From Shimia sp. (lineage in GTDB: Bacteria; Pseudomonadota; Alphaproteobacteria; Rhodobacterales; Rhodobacteraceae), in assembly GCF_022448905.1 (NCBI RefSeq), contig NZ_JAKVCW010000016.1, positions 1 to 64,000 on the forward strand: a stretch of DNA of 64,000 bases, written 5' to 3'. Within the stretch, counting starts at the first letter, position 1; each line of letters begins with the position of its first letter. The notes beneath the pieces were generated by a model. The model was not told the origin of the DNA, searched no databases, and saw only the letters and a program-made list of their open reading frames with translations. Below, one piece after another: positions 23,664 to 32,669 of the stretch. The position numbers and the translations under genes were made by a program.

Positions 23664-24911
23664 ATGAGAAGATATTCAGCCTTTGCCATCGCCCGTGAAG
23701 CCGCCCGCTACCATTCGGGCTGGGAACGCGCATGGCGCTCTCCGGAACCCAAGAAAAAATACGACGTGATCATCGTGGGCGCGGGTGGCCACGGTCTCGC
23801 CACTGCATTTTACTTGGGCAAGAACTTTGGCATCACCAATGTCGCGATCATTGAGAAGGGCTGGCTTGGCGGCGGCAACACGGGGCGCAACACCACGATT
23901 ATCCGGTCAAACTACCTGCAGGACAGCTCTGCCGCGCTTTATGAAAAGGCGCGCTCACTTTATGAGACCATGTCGCAGGACTTGAACTATAACGTCATGT
24001 TCTCTCCGCGCGGCGTGATCATGCTGGCGCAGACCGAACATGAGGTGCGCGGCTATCAACGCACAGCGCACGCAAACGCGCTGCAAGGCGTGACCACTGA
24101 GTTTATCGGGCCGGAACGTGTGAAAGAACTGGTGCCGATCATCAACATCGACGGCCCACGTTATCCGGTGCTCGGCGGTCTCTGGCAGGCGCGCGGCGGC
24201 ACTGGTCGCCATGATGCGGTGGCTTGGGGCTATGCCCGCGCGTGCTCCGACATGGGCATGGATATTATTCAGAAATGTGAAGTGGTTGGCGTGCGGTCTG
24301 AAGGTGGCAATGTCGTCGGCGTCGACACCACAAAAGGCCCAATTGATTGTGACAAGCTTGGCCTTGTGGTCGCAGGCAACTCCGGTGCCTTGGCCAATAT
24401 GGCGGGCTTCCGTCTGCCGATGGAATCTGTAGCTTTGCAAGCGCTGGTGTCTGAGCCGATCAAGCCATGTATGGATGTGGTGGTGATGGCCAACACCGTG
24501 CATGGCTACATGTCTCAATCTGACAAAGGCGAGATGGTGATTGGCGGCGGCACCGACGGGTTCAACAACTACACCCAACGCGGCAGCTTCCACCACATCG
24601 AAGAAACTGTGCGGGCGCTCTGTGAAACTTTCCCGATGGTCAGCCGCCTCAAAATGCTGCGCCAGTGGGGCGGCATCGTGGATGTGACCGGCGACCGCTC
24701 GCCGGTGATTGGCAAGACGCCTCTGGGCAACTGTTTCATCAACGCAGGCTGGGGTACCGGCGGCTTCAAAGCCATCCCTGGCGGCGGCTGGGCCACGGCT
24801 GAGCTGATCGCCAAAGGTGAGCCGGGTCCGTTGAGCGCTGAGTTTGGCATGGAACGGTTTATCGAAGGTCGTTTCATTGACGAAAGCGTTGCGGCAGGGG
24901 TGGCGCACTGA
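23664..24911 (+). CDS. soxB: Sarcosine oxidase subunit beta
   Basis: This 415-residue subunit of the heterotetrameric sarcosine oxidase oxidises sarcosine to glycine with transfer of the methyl carbon to tetrahydrofolate. The N-terminus MRRYSAFAIAREAARYHSGW precedes the FAD dinucleotide fold VIIVGAGGHGLATAFYLGKN, and GWLGGGNTGRNTTIIRSNYL is the conserved covalent-flavin region. The C-terminal GNCFINAGWGTGGFKAIPGGG is typical. Length matches the family. It is the first gene of soxBDAG; glyA, purU and folD, often attached elsewhere, are absent here. Confidence 0.96.
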   Translation: MRRYSAFAIAREAARYHSGWERAWRSPEPKKKYDVIIVGAGGHGLATAFYLGKNFGITNVAIIEKGWLGGGNTGRNTTIIRSNYLQDSSAALYEKARSLYETMSQDLNYNVMFSPRGVIMLAQTEHEVRGYQRTAHANALQGVTTEFIGPERVKELVPIINIDGPRYPVLGGLWQARGGTGRHDAVAWGYARACSDMGMDIIQKCEVVGVRSEGGNVVGVDTTKGPIDCDKLGLVVAGNSGALANMAGFRLPMESVALQALVSEPIKPCMDVVVMANTVHGYMSQSDKGEMVIGGGTDGFNNYTQRGSFHHIEETVRALCETFPMVSRLKMLRQWGGIVDVTGDRSPVIGKTPLGNCFINAGWGTGGFKAIPGGGWATAELIAKGEPGPLSAEFGMERFIEGRFIDESVAAGVAH

Positions 24912-24935
24912 TGGCGCTCCCTCTCAACCTCGTTC

Positions 24936-25006
24936 GCCCGGCAACGCCGGGCAGCGCCCGATCCGCCCCCACGGGCGGGCGCTTCGCTTCCCCCCTCGGA
25001 TCGGGC
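24936..25006. repeat. Hairpin-rich spacer between soxB and soxD
   Basis: Two perfect inverted repeats lie in the 127-bp gap: GCCCGGC-AAC-GCCGGGC (24936-24952), and GCCCGATCCG (24956-24965) pairing with CGGATCGGGC (24997-25006) around an inner GC-rich arm. It looks like a REP-type element and could stabilise soxB mRNA or tune subunit ratios. Confidence 0.6.
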
Positions 25007-25038
25007 ACGGCCCTCTGTACTACTTGGGAGATTGCACA

Positions 25039-25368
25039 ATGCTAACCCTTCAATGCCCCTATTGCGGCGTCTGGGCCGAGGAAACCGAGCTTCACGCCGA
25101 AGGTGAGGCCCATCTCAAACGCTTTGGTCCCGGCTCTGATGACGCGGATTTCGAAAGCTACCTCTTTATGCGCGAAAACCCCAAAGGCGTGCATTTTGAG
25201 CGCTGGCGGCATTCCAACGGCTGCGGCAAATTCTTCCACGCCGCGCGCTGCACCATGACACTTGAGGTCTTTGGCACCTATCCGGCGCAAACGCTGGAGC
25301 CGCCGCAGGACATCAAAGACAAGATCACGGCCAAATACCCCGGCTGGACCTGGAGGGAGTTCTCATGA
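25039..25368 (+). CDS. soxD: Sarcosine oxidase subunit delta
   Basis: This protein has 109 residues from the ATG at 25039. The zinc-binding pattern CPYCG near residue 6, then NGCGKFFHAARCTMT, is diagnostic of the small delta subunit, which holds the complex together. A longer in-frame reading runs back through the hairpin spacer and is rejected. Its stop overlaps the soxA start by ATGA. Confidence 0.95.
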   Translation: MLTLQCPYCGVWAEETELHAEGEAHLKRFGPGSDDADFESYLFMRENPKGVHFERWRHSNGCGKFFHAARCTMTLEVFGTYPAQTLEPPQDIKDKITAKYPGWTWREFS

Positions 25369-28300
25369 GCACACGTCTGACCACCGGCGGACGCCTGTTG
25401 AACAAATCCAAACAGGTGACATTCTCCTTTAACGGCAAGCAGTTCACCGGCTTTGAGGGCGACACGCTGGCCTCGGCACTTCTGGCCAATGACCAGATGC
25501 TGATGGGCCGCTCGTTCAAATATCACCGCCCACGTGGCGTGGTCGCCTCGGGTGCGGAAGAGCCCAATGCCCTGGTAAATCTTGGCAAAGGCGGCAAGTT
25601 CGAGCCCAACCAACGCGCCACCACCACCGAGCTCTATGACGGGCTGACCTGCACCAGCCAGAACCACTGGCCCTCGCTGGAGTTCGATGTGGGCGTGGTC
25701 AACAACTACGCCGCCCGCGCGCTACCGGCAGGGTTCTACTACAAAACCTTTATGGCGCCCGCGGCGGCCTGGAAACATGTGTTTGAACCGATTGTGCGCC
25801 ACTCGGCGGGGCTGGGCAAAGCGCCCAAAGATCGCGATGCGGACCGCTATGAGCATTTCTACGCCTTTTTTGACGTGGTGGTTGTTGGCGGCGGTGTGGC
25901 TGGCCTGATGGCTGCCAAGGCGGCAGGTAAAGTCGGTGCCAAAGTCCTATTGATGGAGCAAACCGCCCATTGGGGTGGCCGCGCGCCGGTCGATGGCGGC
26001 AAAGTGGATGGCGTGAAGGTCGATGACTTCATCGACGCCACCGTGGCCGAGCTTGAGGTGATGGACAACGTCACGCTGCGCAACCGGATGATGGGGGCAG
26101 GGGTCTATGACCACGGCTACATCCTTGGCTATGAGCGCCTGACCGACCATGCGCCTTTGATGGATGGCCCGCGCCATCGCCTGTGGCGGATCCGTGCCAA
26201 ACAGATTGTGACCGCGACCGGCGCCATCGAACGCCCACTGTCTTTTGCGGGCAACGACATTCCCGGCGTGATGCTGGCCAGCGCGATGCGTGATTACATC
26301 GTCAACCACGGCGTGAGCTCCGGTGATCGCGTGGTGGTTGTGGCCAACAATGATGACGCTTACCGCACCGCCTTTACACTCAAGATCCACGGTCTCGATG
26401 TGCCAGTCATTCTTGACGCACGTCCCAATGGCGGTGGCCCTCTGGCCGATGCCGCACGGGAACAAGGTTTCCGTGTTGAAAACGGCAAAGGCATTGCCAA
26501 GGTCAAAGGCGGCAAGCGCGTGACTGGCGTGGCGATCTGCTCGCAAGCGGGCGAGGGCGCTGTTCTGGAAGAGATCGCCTGTGACGCAGTCGCCATGTCC
26601 GGCGGTTGGTCGCCGGTGGTGCACCTGTGGTCTCATTGTGGCGGCAAGCTGATCTGGGACGAGGTACAGGCGCATTTCCGCCCTGATCCCGACCGTGCGC
26701 CCACCAGCCATGATGGCAACCCCTTTGTTTCTACAGCGGGTACCGCAAGTGGTCCGCTTAAACTGGATGACGTGCTGGTGGATGGCCTGAAAGCGGGTGA
26801 AGCCGCAGCTGAGGCGGCAGGTTTTATTGTGACTGCGGCTGAAGCGCCCAAAGGCGAGGTGCACGACGAAGCGCCGCTGCAAGCCTGCTGGTTGATGCCA
26901 CAGGGCGCAGGGCCAAAGCTACGTATGAAAGCTTGGCTGGACTATCAGAACGACGTGAAAGTGTCGGACGTGAAACTGGCCGCGCAGGAGGGCTACGAAA
27001 GCGTCGAGCACACCAAGCGCTACACCACGCTTGGGATGGCGACTGATCAGGGCAAGTTGAGCAACATCAACGGCTTGGCGGTGCTTTCTGATGCGCTTAA
27101 TCAGCCCATTCCGGCCACGGGCACCACCACCTTCCGCCCGCCGTACACACCTATTTCCATGGGTGCGATCGCGGGTGAGGCGCGCGACGAGGTGTTCCAA
27201 CCTTTGCGCCGCACACCAATCCACGACTGGCACGAGGCCAGCGGTGCCTTCTTTGAACCAGTGGGCCATTGGCGGCGCCCGTATTGCTTCCTGCGCGGCA
27301 GTGAAAGCCACGCCGATGCGGTCAGCCGCGAAATCCGTCAGACCCGCGACAGTGTGGGCCTACTGGATGCGTCTACGCTCGGTAAGATCATCGTCAAGGG
27401 TCCAGACGCGGGCAAATTTCTCGACATGATGTACACCAACATGATGTCATCTCTGAAGCCGGGCAAATGCCGCTATGGCCTGATGTGCAACGAAAATGGC
27501 TTCCTGATTGATGACGGCGTTGTCGCCCGCATCGATGAGGACACCTTCCTTTGTCACACCACCACCGGCGGCGCCGAGCGTATTCATGGCTGGATGGAAG
27601 ACTGGCTGCAGTGCGAGTGGTGGGACTGGCAGGTTTATACTGCCAATGTCACCGAGCAATATGCGCAGATTGCCGTTGTGGGTCCAAACGCCCGCAAGGT
27701 GATCGAGAAACTTGGTGGCGAGATGGATGTCTCCAAAGAGGGACTCGCCTTTATGGAGTGGAAAGACGGCAAGATCGGCGGTTTTGACGCCCGCGCCTAC
27801 CGCATTTCTTTCTCCGGCGAGCTGTCCTACGAAATCGCCGTGCCAGCGTCGCAAGGCCGTGCCTTCTGGGATGCGCTGCTCGAAGCAGGCGCCGAATTCA
27901 ACATCATGCCCTATGGCACCGAAGCGCTGCACGTGATGCGGGCCGAGAAGGGCTTCATCATGATTGGCGATGAAACCGACGGCACGGTGATCCCGCAGGA
28001 TCTCAACATGCAGTGGGCGATCTCCAAGAAGAAAGAAGACTTCCTGGGCAAACGTGCACAGATGCGCGATCATATGGCCTCAGATGACCGTTGGAAGCTG
28101 GCGGGTTTCGAAACTGAAGACGGCTCCGTCATTCCGGATGGGGCTTACATCGTGAACCATGGCACCAACGCCAACGGCCAACGCAACGTGCAGGGGCGTG
28201 TGACCTCGACCTACTATTCGCCGACGCTGGACCGCGGCATTGCCATGGGCCTCATTCACGGCGGCATGAAACGCCTCGGCGATGTGGTGGAGTTCAACAA

Positions 28301-28379
28301 AGTGGACGGCAGCACAGTGAAGGCCAAAGTGGTCGATCCGGTGTTCTATGACAAAGACGGGGAGAAGCAGAATGTCTAA
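25365..28379 (+). CDS. soxA: Sarcosine oxidase subunit alpha
   Basis: This is the 1004-residue large subunit. The N-terminal SFNGKQFTGFEGDTLASALL matches the 2Fe-2S-ferredoxin-like domain lacking the cluster cysteines. A dinucleotide fold with VVVGGGVAGLMAAKAAG (about residue 170) binds NAD+. The C-terminal 400 residues are a GcvT-like folate-binding domain (RDSVGLLDASTLGKIIVKGP and GTEALHVMRAEKGFIMIG). This domain takes the imine methylene to 5,10-methylene-tetrahydrofolate. Length is in the usual 960-1005 range. soxG overlaps its 3' end by 8 bp. Confidence 0.96.
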   Translation: MSTRLTTGGRLLNKSKQVTFSFNGKQFTGFEGDTLASALLANDQMLMGRSFKYHRPRGVVASGAEEPNALVNLGKGGKFEPNQRATTTELYDGLTCTSQNHWPSLEFDVGVVNNYAARALPAGFYYKTFMAPAAAWKHVFEPIVRHSAGLGKAPKDRDADRYEHFYAFFDVVVVGGGVAGLMAAKAAGKVGAKVLLMEQTAHWGGRAPVDGGKVDGVKVDDFIDATVAELEVMDNVTLRNRMMGAGVYDHGYILGYERLTDHAPLMDGPRHRLWRIRAKQIVTATGAIERPLSFAGNDIPGVMLASAMRDYIVNHGVSSGDRVVVVANNDDAYRTAFTLKIHGLDVPVILDARPNGGGPLADAAREQGFRVENGKGIAKVKGGKRVTGVAICSQAGEGAVLEEIACDAVAMSGGWSPVVHLWSHCGGKLIWDEVQAHFRPDPDRAPTSHDGNPFVSTAGTASGPLKLDDVLVDGLKAGEAAAEAAGFIVTAAEAPKGEVHDEAPLQACWLMPQGAGPKLRMKAWLDYQNDVKVSDVKLAAQEGYESVEHTKRYTTLGMATDQGKLSNINGLAVLSDALNQPIPATGTTTFRPPYTPISMGAIAGEARDEVFQPLRRTPIHDWHEASGAFFEPVGHWRRPYCFLRGSESHADAVSREIRQTRDSVGLLDASTLGKIIVKGPDAGKFLDMMYTNMMSSLKPGKCRYGLMCNENGFLIDDGVVARIDEDTFLCHTTTGGAERIHGWMEDWLQCEWWDWQVYTANVTEQYAQIAVVGPNARKVIEKLGGEMDVSKEGLAFMEWKDGKIGGFDARAYRISFSGELSYEIAVPASQGRAFWDALLEAGAEFNIMPYGTEALHVMRAEKGFIMIGDETDGTVIPQDLNMQWAISKKKEDFLGKRAQMRDHMASDDRWKLAGFETEDGSVIPDGAYIVNHGTNANGQRNVQGRVTSTYYSPTLDRGIAMGLIHGGMKRLGDVVEFNKVDGSTVKAKVVDPVFYDKDGEKQNV

Positions 28380-28947
28380 GGCTGTGAGCGCCCTGGATGG
28401 CGTAACGTTCGATGGGTTTGCCAAGGTCGAGGAAACCCGCCTGCGTGGCATGATCACGGTGCGTGGCGATCTGGCGTCCAAAGAGATGGCAGCGGCCGTG
28501 ACTGCGGCAACCGGTGCGGCGGTGCCTGAGGTACGCAAGGTGACTTTTGGAAACACAGGCGCGGTGGCGTGGATGTCGCCAGACGAGCTGCTGGTTGTTG
28601 TGGACTATGAGGCAGCCAATACCACCGTTGCCACCCTGACGGACGCTCTGAAAGACAGCCATGCGCTGGTGGCCAATGTGTCGGATGCCCGCGCTGTGTT
28701 CCGTCTGTCAGGCGACAGTAGCCGCGATGTGCTGGCCAAACTGGCCCCGGTGGATTTTGCCAAAGACGCGTTTGGCGCTGCGGACATCCGTCGCTCGCGT
28801 ATCGCGCAAGTACCTGCGGCGGTTTGGGGCAATGAAGATGGCAGCTTTGAGGTTATCTGTTTCCGCTCTGTGGCACAGTATGTCTTTGACGTGCTGAAGG
28901 TTTCGGCGCAGCCGGGCGGCGAGGTGGGCTTCCACTGTAGAGCCTAA
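28372..28947 (+). CDS. soxG: Sarcosine oxidase subunit gamma
   Basis: This protein has 191 residues from the ATG at 28372, eight bases inside the soxA end; a longer in-frame start within soxA is rejected. The fold is GcvT-like: WMSPDELLVVVDYEAA, ANVSDARAVFRLSGDSSRDVLAKLAPVD and the ending VAQYVFDVLKVSAQPGGEVG are family hallmarks. It is the last gene of the soxBDAG operon. The next gene is separated by about 100 bases. Confidence 0.94.
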   Translation: MSKAVSALDGVTFDGFAKVEETRLRGMITVRGDLASKEMAAAVTAATGAAVPEVRKVTFGNTGAVAWMSPDELLVVVDYEAANTTVATLTDALKDSHALVANVSDARAVFRLSGDSSRDVLAKLAPVDFAKDAFGAADIRRSRIAQVPAAVWGNEDGSFEVICFRSVAQYVFDVLKVSAQPGGEVGFHCRA

Positions 28948-29048
28948 CTGCGTCGCCGAAAGGCCGCGTACCTGTGACAGAATTGCTACTTGTGGTTGCG
29001 TGTTGCTCGCCTATTGTACCGAAAACACTTTTGGGACGTTTCTGAACA

Positions 29049-29450
29049 ATGTTGAAGACAATCTCTGTTGTGCTCGGCCTTTCTCTTGCTGCGGCGACGA
29101 CTGTGCAGGCGCAGACGTATATTTGTAAATTCCGCGGCGGCGGGAGTAATGGCACCATATCGCCTGAGGTTTTGGTTGAGTTTGATGGTAAGGGCGGCGC
29201 CCAGGTGACAGATCGCCTTTCCAAGAGCCACGACCGGGCGCCGGTGCAGGCAAAATTTGCTCAAGACAATGACAAACAAATGCGTGTGCGTTGGCGTCTG
29301 GTGGATGTCATAAGCAGTCGCGGGCAAAAGGCGACGCTTGAGTGGTCTTTGGTGTACAAAAAGAAGCGCAACCGGGCCCATCTGACGTTTAATGCCTTTG
29401 GCTATCCGAACACTGAAACCGGCAATGGTTCCTGCACCCTGCAAAAGTAA
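29049..29450 (+). CDS. Small exported protein of unknown function
   Basis: This 133-residue protein has a clear signal peptide ending VQAQ (about residue 22). The mature part has two cysteines (ICKFRGGG near the start and NGSCTLQK at the end), which may form a disulfide, with an alternating beta pattern between them. I do not recognise a family. It lies between soxG and the superoxide dismutase on the same strand with its own 100-base upstream gap. Signal peptide and codon use support a real gene. Confidence 0.7.
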   Translation: MLKTISVVLGLSLAAATTVQAQTYICKFRGGGSNGTISPEVLVEFDGKGGAQVTDRLSKSHDRAPVQAKFAQDNDKQMRVRWRLVDVISSRGQKATLEWSLVYKKKRNRAHLTFNAFGYPNTETGNGSCTLQK

Positions 29451-29577
29451 TTCTGCGCATCTTAGTGGGGAAGAGCTCTGCACTCATCGCATTTTACCGC
29501 TTTCCCCTTGACCTTGCAGGGCTTTCGACCACATGTGTCAGGCAAAGACAATTCGCGCAACAGAAGAGGATGCTGCA

Positions 29578-30177
29578 ATGGCTTTTCAACTCCCTGATCT
29601 TCCTTATGCCCACGACGCTCTGGCCGACAAAGGCATGTCCGCAGAGACGCTGGAATTCCACCACGACCTGCACCACAAGGCATATGTCGACAACGGCAAC
29701 AAGCTGATCGCCGGTACCGAGTGGGAAGGCAAATCTCTGGAAGAAATCATCGTTGGCACCTATGACGCCAATGCAGTTGCCCAAAACGGCATCTTCAACA
29801 ACATTTCGCAGCTGTGGAACCACAACCAGTTTTGGGAAATGATGGGTCCTGGCGAAAGCAAAATGCCTGGCGCTCTGGAAGATGCTCTGAAAGAGACCTT
29901 CGGCTCCATAGAACAATTCAAATCCGAGTTCTCCGCCGCTGGCGCCGGCCAGTTTGGCTCTGGCTGGGCATGGCTGGTTAAAAACGCAGACGGCTCCCTG
30001 GCCGTAACCAAAACCGAGAACGGCGTGAACCCGCTGTGCTTCGGTCAGACTGCTCTGCTGGGCTGTGACGTGTGGGAGCACTCCTACTACATCGATTACC
30101 GCAACAAGCGTCCGGTGTACCTGTCCAACTTCCTGGACAACCTGGTGAACTGGGAAAACGTTGCATCGCGCATGTAA
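29578..30177 (+). CDS. sodB: Superoxide dismutase, iron type
   Basis: This protein has 199 residues from the ATG at 29578 (MAFQLPDLPY), with an AGAGGA ribosome site; 15 upstream in-frame codons are not part of the family. Metal ligands are H28, H82 (LWNHNQFW), D164 and H168 (DVWEHSYY). Gln78 just before the second His is the outer-sphere residue typical of Fe-SOD, and the Gln typical of Mn-SOD is absent from the NGVNPL region, so iron is predicted. It is cytoplasmic. The metallophosphoesterase starts three bases after its stop. Confidence 0.95.
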   Translation: MAFQLPDLPYAHDALADKGMSAETLEFHHDLHHKAYVDNGNKLIAGTEWEGKSLEEIIVGTYDANAVAQNGIFNNISQLWNHNQFWEMMGPGESKMPGALEDALKETFGSIEQFKSEFSAAGAGQFGSGWAWLVKNADGSLAVTKTENGVNPLCFGQTALLGCDVWEHSYYIDYRNKRPVYLSNFLDNLVNWENVASRM

Positions 30178-30180
30178 TCC

Positions 30181-31062
30181 ATGACCCGTCGTGGATTTAT
30201 CAAGGGCCTGCTGGGAGTGATCCTGGCAGGCTTTTTTGCGGCCACTTATGGGTTCTTTATTGAGCCCGCTCTGCGTTTGCGCGTGAAAAAGTGGCGCATC
30301 AGGCGGGATGATTGGACTGCACCCCCGCTCAAGATTGCGCTTTTGGCAGATTTGCATGTGGGCGAACCGTATGTCGGATTAGGACGCATTGAACAGTTGG
30401 TGAAACGCGTCAATGCGTTGGATGCTGATCTTGTTTTGCTGCTCGGGGACTATGCGGCAGGGCATCGCTTCATCACCAAACCCGTAAAAATCCGCGACGT
30501 TGCACCGATCCTCGGCAAGCTCAAAGCCAAACAAGGCGTCTTCGGTGTATTGGGCAACCACGATTGGTGGGATGACCTTGGCGCGCAGAAACGGGGCGGT
30601 GGCCCAAATTTGTATGGCGAAGCGCTGCAGTCGCAGGGCATTACCATGTTGTCCAATCAAGCGCTAAAGATTGAGAGACATGGCGTTTGGTTGGCCGGTC
30701 TGGAGGATCAAATTGCAATCCGACGGAATGGTAAGTGGCAAGGGTTGGATGATTTGCCAGGTACTTTGTCTCAAATAGCGGACGACGGGGCGCCAGTCGT
30801 GATGATGGCCCATGAGCCTGACATCTTTTCTGAAATGCCCAATCGTGTCAGCCTAACGGTTTCCGGTCATACTCATGGTGGGCAGGTGAGACTATTCGGA
30901 TGGTCTCCGATTGTGCCGTCACGTCACGGCAACCGTTTTGCTTATGGCCATGTGCGGGAACATGGGCGCGACCTTGTGGTTTCTGGTGGCATTGGATGCT
31001 CGATTATGCCTGTGCGTTTTGGGGTCGTTCCTGAGATTACCGTGATCGAGGTCTCATCTTGA
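30181..31062 (+). CDS. Metallophosphoesterase, membrane-anchored
   Basis: This 293-residue protein begins with an RRGFIKGLLG segment and one hydrophobic helix (residues about 8-27); the twin Arg could be a Tat signal or simply positive-inside anchoring. Calcineurin-like motifs follow in order: LADLHVGE, LLGDYAAG, GNHDWWDD, MMAHEP and SGHTHGGQ, together giving a two-metal active site. YaeI-type relatives hydrolyse lipid or UDP-sugar phosphodiesters. It is probably co-transcribed with sodB (3-base gap). Confidence 0.87.
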   Translation: MTRRGFIKGLLGVILAGFFAATYGFFIEPALRLRVKKWRIRRDDWTAPPLKIALLADLHVGEPYVGLGRIEQLVKRVNALDADLVLLLGDYAAGHRFITKPVKIRDVAPILGKLKAKQGVFGVLGNHDWWDDLGAQKRGGGPNLYGEALQSQGITMLSNQALKIERHGVWLAGLEDQIAIRRNGKWQGLDDLPGTLSQIADDGAPVVMMAHEPDIFSEMPNRVSLTVSGHTHGGQVRLFGWSPIVPSRHGNRFAYGHVREHGRDLVVSGGIGCSIMPVRFGVVPEITVIEVSS

Positions 31063-31116
31063 AAAAACGCAGAAGTTGTTTTTTGCAAAGATCACTTCCC
31101 TCGTCGCGAAGAGTGG

Positions 31117-31137
31117 TTTAATCGAGTAATTTAATCG
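31117..31137. repeat. Direct repeat TTTAATCG upstream of the siderophore-interacting protein gene
   Basis: Two exact copies of TTTAATCG (31117-31124 and 31130-31137) are offset by 13 bases, ending 37 bases before the ATG at 31175. This could be a regulator site; I cannot match it to a known iron box. Confidence 0.35.
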
Positions 31138-31174
31138 GATATATCTCCGCACGTATTTCAAAAGGGAAGTGACG

Positions 31175-31945
31175 ATGGCAAGACCGCAATCTCGGATATT
31201 GGACGTTCTGGGTACAGAGCAGGTGACGCCAAATATGATGCGCGTGCGGTTTGGCGGCAGCGAAATTCATACTATTCCCGAAGGATTTGAAGGCGGTTAT
31301 ATCAAGCTGATTTTTTTGGAGGCACCACGCGCGCATCCAGATCGTCCGGTCATGCGGACTTACTCCATCCGTTCTTACGATGCTGAGAAAGGCGAAATGG
31401 CCGTGGACTTTGCATTGCACGGTGACACGGGTGGGTTGGCGACCGATTGGGCTCTAAATGCCAAAGTTGGAGACCGGATGCTGATTGGCGGACCTGGGTC
31501 TGTGAAGATGGTGGACCCTGAGGCGGATTGGGTGTTCCTGGCCGGCGACATGACGGCGATCCCTGCTTTGATGTGCAATATCGAGCGACTGCCGGCAACG
31601 ATCAAAGGGTATGTGGTTATTGAGGTCACCTCAGAAGCTGACAAGCAAGAGCTGAACCTGCCTGAAGGCATTGAAGTGCACTGGGTCGTGACACCGTCGC
31701 CGGAAAAGCTTGAGGGCAATCTTGTCTCCAAAATCAAATCGCTTCCGTGGCTTGAAGGGTGTGTCAGCGTTTGGACCGCATGCGAGTTTGACAGCATGCG
31801 GACTTTGCGAAGCTATTATCGCAACGAACGCGGCGTTGGTCGGGATCAAATTTACCTGTCCAGCTACTGGCGCGCCGGTCGCACCGAAGATCAGCACAAA
31901 ACCGACAAACAGAAGGACAACGCGGCCAATCAGGCGGCTGCCTAA
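31175..31945 (+). CDS. Siderophore-interacting protein (FAD-dependent ferric reductase family)
   Basis: This protein has 256 residues from the ATG at 31175; a GTG two codons upstream is an alternative. The flavin-binding motif RPVMRTYSIRSYD, the domain boundary FALHGDTGGLATDWAL, GGPGSVKMV and LAGDMTAIPAL match the SIP/ViuB family, which reduces ferric siderophores in the cytoplasm with NAD(P)H. The C-terminal region YWRAGRTEDQH is typical and followed by a Lys/Asn/Ala tail. No siderophore uptake genes are nearby, so the ligand is unknown. Confidence 0.9.
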   Translation: MARPQSRILDVLGTEQVTPNMMRVRFGGSEIHTIPEGFEGGYIKLIFLEAPRAHPDRPVMRTYSIRSYDAEKGEMAVDFALHGDTGGLATDWALNAKVGDRMLIGGPGSVKMVDPEADWVFLAGDMTAIPALMCNIERLPATIKGYVVIEVTSEADKQELNLPEGIEVHWVVTPSPEKLEGNLVSKIKSLPWLEGCVSVWTACEFDSMRTLRSYYRNERGVGRDQIYLSSYWRAGRTEDQHKTDKQKDNAANQAAA

Positions 31946-31969
31946 AGCGGTTCCAGGTACAAACAGAAA

Positions 31970-31992
31970 AGCTTGCCGGCTATCGGCAAGCT
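31970..31992. terminator. Hairpin between convergent SIP and LOG-family genes
   Basis: AGCTTGCCG and CGGCAAGCT form a perfect 9-bp stem with a 5-base loop, followed by a short T-rich stretch (CAGTTTTA) at 31997-32004. It lies between two convergent genes and could serve both. Confidence 0.8.
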
Positions 31993-32019
31993 GTCTCAGT
32001 TTTATCGGTGCTTTTTGAT

Positions 32020-32571
32020 CTACCCAAAAGCGCGGTCCAGGATGGCTTCCAAGCTGCCTACGTCATCCGCCACATGGATGAAATCCTTCAGGCTTTGCTC
32101 GGCAAACCCCTGATCGATGACGTGGTCCAGCAGTCCAACCAGTGGGTCCCAGAACCCGTTCACATTCAGCACCACAATTGGCTTTTCATGCAGGCCAAGC
32201 TGGCGCCAAGTGAGAACCTCAAAGAACTCGTCGAGCGAGCCTGCGCCGCCTGGCAGGACAACAATGGCGTCGCAATTCATAAACATGACCTTTTTGCGCT
32301 CGTGCATGTTTTCGGTCACGATGAAGTTTGTCAGGTCGCGTTTGCCCACCTCCCATTCCAGTAGGTGGGTAGGGATCACGCCAAAGGTGTCCGCACCGGC
32401 GGCTTGGGCCGCATTGGCCACGGCGCCCATCAACCCGACATCGCCCGCGCCGTATACCAGACGCCAGTTTTTGTCACCAAACCGCGCGCCAAAGGCCTCC
32501 GCGCCGTCCTTATAGGCGGCATCGCCGCCAAAACGTGAACCACAAAAGACACAGATCGAGCGTGTGGTCAT
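32020..32571 (-). CDS. LOG-family protein (TIGR00730; nucleotide 5'-monophosphate phosphoribohydrolase)
   Basis: This protein has 183 residues from the ATG at 32571; 13 further upstream in-frame codons precede the conserved SICVFCGSRFGG start and are rejected. The nucleotide-binding PGGAGSLDEFFEVLTWRQLG (from residue 107) and ENMHERKKVMF are the LOG/cytokinin-activating family motifs. Enzymes release the base from AMP-type nucleotides (e.g. N6-modified adenine). It is a single gene with its own promoter, divergent from the LysM gene. Confidence 0.92.
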   Translation of the reverse strand: MTTRSICVFCGSRFGGDAAYKDGAEAFGARFGDKNWRLVYGAGDVGLMGAVANAAQAAGADTFGVIPTHLLEWEVGKRDLTNFIVTENMHERKKVMFMNCDAIVVLPGGAGSLDEFFEVLTWRQLGLHEKPIVVLNVNGFWDPLVGLLDHVIDQGFAEQSLKDFIHVADDVGSLEAILDRAFG

Positions 32572-32669
32572 GAAATTCTCCAATATGTTCAAAGCTCTTT
32601 TGACCAGCAATATCTGGGTTGGTAGGGTCTCTCAACCAAATGACAGCCGACTTCGGGGGATATTCGGCG

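Noticed and set aside
24911..25045. 44-codon ORF between soxB and soxD with stop/start overlap
   Set aside because: It translates straight through two perfect hairpins in a GC-rich repeat and overlaps the soxD start out of frame; coding looks incidental.
31064..31095. AAAAAAC and GTTTTTT after the metallophosphoesterase as a terminator
   Set aside because: Only a 7-bp A/T-dominated stem with a large loop; too weak to call.
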